Shown piece by piece: positions 5,864-9,501 of a stretch of DNA of 9,501 nt; the stretch's first letter is position 1; every line of letters begins with the position of its first letter. This DNA is from Chloroflexi bacterium RBG_13_53_26 (GTDB taxonomy: Bacteria > Chloroflexota > Dehalococcoidia > UBA2247 > RBG-13-53-26). The translations under genes were made by a program, and so were the position numbers. The stretch spans positions 1-9,501 of the forward strand of contig MGMW01000054.1 of assembly GCA_001795035.1 (NCBI GenBank), in the 5' to 3' direction. The notes beneath the pieces were generated by a model, which worked only from the letters and a program-made list of their open reading frames with translations, was not told the origin of the DNA and made no database searches.

Positions 5864-6346
5864 CTATGCCTTGCGGACAGGGAAGGCGACTTCGGTCAGG
5901 AGATCGTCGGGCCTCGTCTGGCCGGGATCACTGAGGTACGTTTCGATTCCAGGGCCAACAATCTGATACCCGTTTTGGCCAATCCATTTGGCGAGCGCGT
6001 CCCAGGTGGCCCCGACCTTGTCGAACGGGCCCTTATGCATGGTTGCTGCCACTTGGGCGGCTTCAACCGGCTTGATGCCCAGGCCCTTATCGTCAGGGCC
6101 AGCAATGAGCACATCGCCAGCCACCGGGCAGCGCAACTCCCACAGGAGCTGCTCCTCCGGCACCTGGCCCGGCGCGTTGAAGAAGGCACCCGATGGAGGC
6201 CCCACTGGCACCAGCCCTTTCTGTCCCAGCCAGCCGAACAAGGTACCGAAAGCCTGCTGTACCTTGGTGTATGGCCCTCTCATGCTGATGTAGGCCACTG
6301 TCTGCGGCTGGAGATTCTTGATAGCGACATCGATATGAGACGACAT
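5864..6346 (-). CDS. GyrI-like / AraC effector-binding-domain protein
   Basis: This 160-aa protein consists of one GyrI-like (SHS2-pair) small-molecule-binding domain without any DNA-binding helix-turn-helix. The two half-repeats are visible: first VAYISMRGPYTKVQQAFGTL (17-36) with LLWELRCPV (67-75), second VAATMHKGPFDKVGATWDAL (99-118) with LLTEVAFPV (149-157). Glu70 and Glu152 sit in the two equivalent strands. The second is the position of the usual ligand-contacting Glu. Family members bind hydrophobic or cationic compounds, inhibit gyrase (GyrI), or hydrolyse cyclopropanoid toxins. Which of these applies here is not visible. AAGGGG lies about six bases before the ATG. It is the last gene of a probable operon, 47 bases after the TIM-barrel-like gene. 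Confidence 0.88.
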   Translation of the reverse strand: MSSHIDVAIKNLQPQTVAYISMRGPYTKVQQAFGTLFGWLGQKGLVPVGPPSGAFFNAPGQVPEEQLLWELRCPVAGDVLIAGPDDKGLGIKPVEAAQVAATMHKGPFDKVGATWDALAKWIGQNGYQIVGPGIETYLSDPGQTRPDDLLTEVAFPVRKA

Positions 6347-6393
6347 GGATACCCCTTTCGATTGTGGACTGGCAACAGACGCCGGACGGAGTC

Positions 6394-7146
6394 TCAGTCC
6401 TCGTCAGATTCTATGTCAAAGGAGGGCAGCAGCACGTGATCCTCACCGCGTTTCCTGGTCCTCGGAGGCAGATCACTGATCGCCTGGAACTGGCGGGAAA
6501 GAACCTCCGCTCCGCTTTCATCGCCAATCTCGATGACTATCCCGCTGACTCCCACATCCCAGATCAACCAAATTTCCTTGTCAGACAGCTCCCGGTTGGC
6601 CGCTACCAGCAGAGGCTTATCCAGCAAGCTGGAAAGCCAGTGGCAATGCATGAGGTCAGCCACGGTCAGATCACCCTTTTCCCCTCCCAAGTCCATGAGT
6701 ACCGCATCAACGGGCAAATCACTCATAGCACTCAACAGAAATCTTTCACGTGACAGGTCGACTTTCAGAATCTTACCCATGTCCTCACGGAGCAATTCTG
6801 CCGGGGCCGTGGCTGATTCCATAGCAATGAAATCCCCGCCCACTTCCATAAACTGTTTCAAGTCCGGTGGCTCACCTGTACCCAGCCATACTCCCCAGGG
6901 AGTATCCTCTACACCACCCCATATCTGTTCCAGGGCCTCGCTGCCACCCATATCCATGCTGTGGAACAGAAGGGCATCAACCTCAGCCAGGTTCAAGCTG
7001 GCCACCATGCCCCTCTTGCCCTGAGGCAGAGAGGCGATGAGAAGCATCTGTCGATTGGATTCTACAATGCTCCTCTTGAATCCGATGGAGTGAGAGGAAC
7101 ATTCACATACCTGGCGGAGTCTCTTGACCAACTTGCTCATTTCCAT
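6394..7146 (-). CDS. TIM-barrel-like alpha/beta protein of unknown function
   Basis: I do not recognise a named family. From the ATG at 7146 the protein has 250 aa with a regular beta-alpha rhythm that fits a (beta/alpha)8 barrel. Strands are visible at MLLIASL (34-40), DALLFHS (57-63), PWGVWLG (83-89), GGDFIAMES (103-111), KILKVDL (125-131), DAVLMDL (147-153), PLLVAAN (178-184) and SGIVIEIG (201-208). The C-terminus is an acidic tail (ESDED). Two AGGAG boxes lie in GAGAGGAGAGGAG. The first is ideally spaced (7 bases) for the ATG at 7146 and the second (8 bases) for the ATG at 7140, so either may be used. An upstream TTG at 7176 is unlikely. There is no phosphate-binding GGxG signature that I can place firmly. 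It follows the two-helix membrane protein by 33 bases and precedes the GyrI-like gene, suggesting one transcript. Confidence 0.7.
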   Translation of the reverse strand: MEMSKLVKRLRQVCECSSHSIGFKRSIVESNRQMLLIASLPQGKRGMVASLNLAEVDALLFHSMDMGGSEALEQIWGGVEDTPWGVWLGTGEPPDLKQFMEVGGDFIAMESATAPAELLREDMGKILKVDLSRERFLLSAMSDLPVDAVLMDLGGEKGDLTVADLMHCHWLSSLLDKPLLVAANRELSDKEIWLIWDVGVSGIVIEIGDESGAEVLSRQFQAISDLPPRTRKRGEDHVLLPSFDIESDED

Positions 7147-7179
7147 TTCTCCTCTCCTCTCATCCAACAATAGCAAGCT

Positions 7180-7398
7180 CTACCCACACCCCCACCACCA
7201 CTTGCCTTTGACCACCCTGGTTGCGGCAGCAACCAGTGGAGCCACCACCAGCCATATGGCAATGGTGACGAGCATAGCCATGGGATAGCCAATGGTCTTT
7301 ATGCCGAAATCCGGGGCTATTATGCCCCAGAAGATCATGGTCAGCCAGGCACTGAGGAAGAATCCGCCACCAGCAGCTGGAATGGCACAAAAACCCAT
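7180..7398 (-). CDS. Small membrane protein with two transmembrane helices
   Basis: The ATG at 7398 has GGGAGG seven bases upstream, which decides it over an in-frame start at 7434. The product is 72 aa. Helix 1 covers about residues 9-28 (glycine-rich start, then FFLSAWLTMIFWGIIA) and helix 2 about 37-60 (GYPMAMLVTIAIWLVVAPLVAAA), joined by a short PDFGIKTI loop. The tail is basic then aromatic (RVVKGKWWWGCG) with a penultimate Cys. No known family is recognised. It begins the probable operon with the TIM-barrel-like and GyrI-like genes, with an extended -10 promoter about 105 bases upstream. Confidence 0.75.
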   Translation of the reverse strand: MGFCAIPAAGGGFFLSAWLTMIFWGIIAPDFGIKTIGYPMAMLVTIAIWLVVAPLVAAATRVVKGKWWWGCG

Positions 7399-7503
7399 AT
7401 CACGCCTCCCTAGGTCTCTCTTATTCGAGGGCAACTTACGTCGCAGCTATGTTCAGGAGCAAGTGCGATTTCAGACAACATCAGAACTCCTCTGGCGTAT
7501 GGT

Positions 7504-7512
7504 ATTATAGCA
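7504..7512 (-). promoter_or_regulatory. Extended -10 promoter for the membrane-protein operon
   Basis: The minus strand reads TGCTATAAT, identical to the element at 3099-3107. No convincing -35 box is seen at the usual distance. A start near 7497 gives a leader of about 100 bases before the 72-aa membrane protein. The site lies just after the terminator at 7536-7560, so this operon appears insulated from the gene upstream. Confidence 0.45.
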
Positions 7513-7535
7513 CTCAACCTCGCCCCAAACATAGG

Positions 7536-7560
7536 AAAAAGGGTTGGATTTCTCCAACCC
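7536..7560 (-). terminator. Intrinsic terminator after the 51-aa gene
   Basis: Read on the minus strand, a perfect 8-bp stem GGGTTGGA / TCCAACCC closes a GAAA tetraloop and is followed at once by five T residues (7540-7536). It lies about 110 bases past the stop of the small cysteine protein at 7672. The reverse direction gives the same stem followed by C and four T (7561-7565), a weaker plus-strand signal. Confidence 0.88.
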
Positions 7561-7641
7561 CTTTTCGGTCGATACTCAATCCGCTGCTCTATTCCATATG
7601 AATAGCCGGGAGGCACAAGGATAGGGATAATGTAGGTGGGG

Positions 7642-7665
7642 CCTGGTTGTTATGCTCCAACCGGG
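7642..7665. other. Stem-loop just after the 51-aa gene
   Basis: CCTGGTTG (7642-7649) and CAACCGGG (7658-7665) can pair over eight positions, with a T-G wobble in plus-strand RNA and an A-C mismatch in minus-strand RNA, around an 8-base loop. There is no T-run. It lies seven bases past the minus-strand stop codon at 7672. Confidence 0.3.
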
Positions 7666-7671
7666 AATATC

Positions 7672-7827
7672 CTAGGCTTCCTCTTTTACTATCCTTTCTT
7701 TGAGAGTCTGCCACTGTTCCATGGTGAGAACACACAGATTGCCCGGCTCACCTATCTCCACCTGCGTCTCCGCAATTTTCACCACCGGACAGCAACTCCC
7801 TGAGCTACACAAGGTCACGATCTTCAT
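7672..7827 (-). CDS. Small cysteine-motif protein, 51 aa, unknown function
   Basis: The ATG at 7827 follows a strong GGAGGAG with about nine bases of spacing, so the longer in-frame version is rejected. The protein opens with KIVTLCSSGSCCPVVKI (2-18), holding a CxxxxCC cluster (Cys7, Cys12, Cys13). It continues with an EIGEPGN turn (26-32), a fourth Cys in NLCVLT (32-37) and a C-terminal helix EQWQTLKERIVKEE. The early cysteines suggest metal binding or redox activity, but I cannot name a family. I recall similar very small proteins from anaerobic bacteria only vaguely. It is a single-gene unit: a candidate extended -10 promoter lies upstream and a clear intrinsic terminator lies downstream. 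Confidence 0.75.
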   Translation of the reverse strand: MKIVTLCSSGSCCPVVKIAETQVEIGEPGNLCVLTMEQWQTLKERIVKEEA

Positions 7828-7905
7828 AGTTTGATTCTCCTCCTTTTCATTCAGATTTGACTGATCTACCAACAAAGACTGCTACCCCACCAACAGACAC
7901 CGTAT

Positions 7906-7914
7906 ATCATACCA
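7906..7914 (-). promoter_or_regulatory. Candidate extended -10 promoter for the 51-aa gene
   Basis: The minus strand reads TGGTATGAT (TGN followed by TATGAT, 5 of 6 to consensus), in the 98-base gap between the flavoprotein stop and the 51-aa gene. There is no clear -35 box. The downstream leader would be about 70 bases and carries the strong GGAGGAG site. Confidence 0.35.
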
Positions 7915-7925
7915 AAGCCATTGTC

Positions 7926-9501
7926 TCAGGTGTATGTGACTTTTGTCTCCCCCGACGCATGGAGGGCAGCAATGAATCCAAAGACCATTGAAGGACCGAT
8001 AGTGGCCCCGGCACCGGCATACGAGTGTGCCATCACAGAAGCAGCGCAGTTGCCGACAGCATAGAGCCCTTCGATCGGTGAACCATTCGGGCGAAGCACA
8101 CGGGCGTGGGCGTCCGTGTTCAGGCCACCCTTGGTGCCCAGGTCACCGGGCCAGAGTTCAATGGCACAGTACGGGGGTTTGTCCAGCGGACCAAGGCAGG
8201 GGTTCGGTTTGACCGAGGGATCACCGTAGAAGCGATCGATGAGACTGTCACCCCTTCTGAAATCGGGGTCCCTGCCATTGGCGACGGACTGATTAAACCT
8301 GTTGACCTCAGCCACCAGTCCGTGAGAGTCGATGCAGCACTGCCTGGCCAGATCTTCGATGGTATCAGCCACCTTCAAATAGCCATTGCGAATGTATTTG
8401 CGCGGTGTCAGGCCGGGCAGCATCGGGCTGGCCGGATACCTGCTGCGAAAGCGCCGGTCCATGATCAGATATGCCGGAATGGCCCCGCATCCCTGGCTGT
8501 GGCTGGCGCACTGGTCTTTGACCACATCGATGTAGGGAGCAGCCTCATTGGTGAAACGCTTACCCAAGGAATTGACAATGATAGAGCCGGGGAGGGACCT
8601 CTCCACAATGATCATATTGGGCAGATCCTCACCGGGCACCAGGCTGGTGGGCATCCACCAGGCCTCATCCATGAAATCCACCGCCGCACCTATCTCCAGT
8701 CCCATCTGGATAGCATCACCGGTCTCCTCGGGACAGGCTACCGTCCAGGAATCCGAAACAGGCTGGCGCTGATACTTCTGGCGCATGGCCCTGTTGCGGG
8801 CGAAGCCACCTGCAGCCAGAATGACGGCCTTCCGGGCACGGATACAGACCCTCTTTTCACCCCTCTCCACTTCCAGGCCAACAAGGCGGCCATCCTCGAC
8901 GATAGTCTGGCTGGCTCGGGTGTCCAGCCATACCGGTATTCCGCGGTCAGCGAGCGAAAGGCGAAGTCGGCCAATGAGAGCATTCCCCAGTGTCAATCGG
9001 GTGTCCATCCCGGCCAGACTGCGTGCCGGATTACAGAAGTAGCGGACGAAGATGGTGGCAGCGCGCAGCCGACCCCGAAGCGAGGAATCCATCATGAGGT
9101 GGGCATCATAGGCAGTGGCCATCATCCGGCCAAACAACCTTGCCTGGCGGGGTAAGGAGCGTATCTGTTGTCGCATCCTGCCCAGCTTACGAGCATTGAA
9201 GGGCACCGGCTCAATTGTACGACCGCCGGGAGGCTTGGCCCCAGGGAGATCAGGATAGTAATCGGAGTATCCGCGAACAATCTGGAATCGAACATGACTG
9301 TTCTTCTGCAGATACCTGACCATCTCGGGGGCAGCACTCACATAGGCGCGCAAGCGGTCATCAGAAACCCTGCCTTCGGTGATGGCCTGCAGATACGCGA
9401 GCGCTTCATCCGGGGAATCCTGCAGGCCTGCTTCCTTCATCAGATGATTGTCAGGCACCCAGATAGCTCCACCCGACATGGCCGTCGAACCGCCATAGAC
9501 C
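7926..9501 (-). CDS. FAD-dependent oxidoreductase, 3-ketosteroid-delta-1-dehydrogenase-like (5' end outside window)
   Basis: The frame remains open to the right edge, reading YGGSTAMSGG before the first in-window Met at 9479, so that Met is internal. About 524 residues are visible. The N-terminal GxGxxG FAD motif is missing from the window. Counting from that Met, SGGAIWVPDN (2-11) is the flavin-contacting loop typical of KstD-like enzymes. VILAAGGFARN (219-229) closes the FAD domain, KRFTNEAAPY (307-316) and GTKGGLNTD (448-456) are in the substrate-side and second FAD blocks, and GLYAVGNCAAS (471-481) with YAGAGATIGP (487-496) is the C-terminal flavin site. The Tyr and second Gly of that last block match residues used by KstD for delta-1 desaturation. 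KstD enzymes remove hydrogens from C1-C2 of 3-ketosteroids, but related flavoproteins act on other ring ketones, so the substrate is open. No membrane segment is visible. Confidence 0.9.
   Translation of the reverse strand, partial: VYGGSTAMSGGAIWVPDNHLMKEAGLQDSPDEALAYLQAITEGRVSDDRLRAYVSAAPEMVRYLQKNSHVRFQIVRGYSDYYPDLPGAKPPGGRTIEPVPFNARKLGRMRQQIRSLPRQARLFGRMMATAYDAHLMMDSSLRGRLRAATIFVRYFCNPARSLAGMDTRLTLGNALIGRLRLSLADRGIPVWLDTRASQTIVEDGRLVGLEVERGEKRVCIRARKAVILAAGGFARNRAMRQKYQRQPVSDSWTVACPEETGDAIQMGLEIGAAVDFMDEAWWMPTSLVPGEDLPNMIIVERSLPGSIIVNSLGKRFTNEAAPYIDVVKDQCASHSQGCGAIPAYLIMDRRFRSRYPASPMLPGLTPRKYIRNGYLKVADTIEDLARQCCIDSHGLVAEVNRFNQSVANGRDPDFRRGDSLIDRFYGDPSVKPNPCLGPLDKPPYCAIELWPGDLGTKGGLNTDAHARVLRPNGSPIEGLYAVGNCAASVMAHSYAGAGATIGPSMVFGFIAALHASGETKVTYT

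Noticed and set aside
5975..6439. Plus-strand open frame of 154 codons
   Set aside because: It is antisense to the GyrI-like gene, shows no family motif, and lacks a convincing ribosome site.
6364..7024. Plus-strand open frames of 129 and 163 codons
   Set aside because: Both are antisense to the TIM-barrel-like gene, which has the better ribosome site and a regular strand-helix pattern.
7410..7616. Minus-strand open frame of 68 codons
   Set aside because: It spans the clear intrinsic terminator and the extended -10 promoter, has no ribosome site, and resembles no protein.
8106..9155. Plus-strand open frame of 349 codons
   Set aside because: It lies wholly antisense to the KstD-like flavoprotein, whose family motifs are unmistakable. 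The translated product has no recognisable domain; long antisense frames are common in GC-rich genes.

Overview
The window looks like a piece of an uncultivated bacterial chromosome. The best guess is a member of the Chloroflexota, Dehalococcoidia type, because of the mix of short-chain dehydrogenase, SnoaL-like, KstD-like and small orphan proteins. That placement rests on resemblance only. A lipoprotein signal peptidase (LspA) and clear Shine-Dalgarno sequences show that it is bacterial. No rRNA, tRNA, CRISPR array, insertion sequence or phage gene was seen.

Layout: the left end (1-1171, plus strand) carries the 3' part of a short-chain dehydrogenase/reductase-like gene, then a leader with a perfect 10-bp inverted repeat, then a complete lspA. 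Everything to the right of 1217 is on the minus strand. Reading leftward in transcription order from the right edge, there is a KstD-like flavoprotein (5' end cut by the window edge) and a 51-aa cysteine-containing protein with its own intrinsic terminator. Next comes a probable three-gene operon: a 72-aa two-helix membrane protein, a 250-aa TIM-barrel-like protein, and a GyrI/AraC-effector-binding-domain protein. After it lies an AT-richer two-gene cassette, a conserved hypothetical protein with a HEPN-like Rx4H motif followed by a DUF5677-type protein. Then come a structured noncoding gap, a SnoaL-like protein with a possible 67-aa coupled ORF, a 202-aa protein built of two copies of one domain, and a CrtC/AttH-like lipocalin-fold protein that converges on lspA.

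Functional reading: the KstD-like flavoprotein, SnoaL/ketosteroid-isomerase-like fold, SDR and CrtC/AttH-like proteins are all families that often act on steroids, terpenoids or other lipophilic ring compounds. They are not in one operon here, so a joint pathway is only a suggestion. The most unusual parts are: (i) the HEPN-like plus DUF5677 pair, which differs in base composition from its surroundings and could be a toxin- or defence-type cassette; (ii) a 39-bp element with 34 identical positions and fixed TTGACA-N18-TAGGAT spacing, found upstream of both this cassette and the SnoaL gene; and (iii) an SDR-like protein in which the catalytic Tyr and Lys positions appear to be Ile and Ala.
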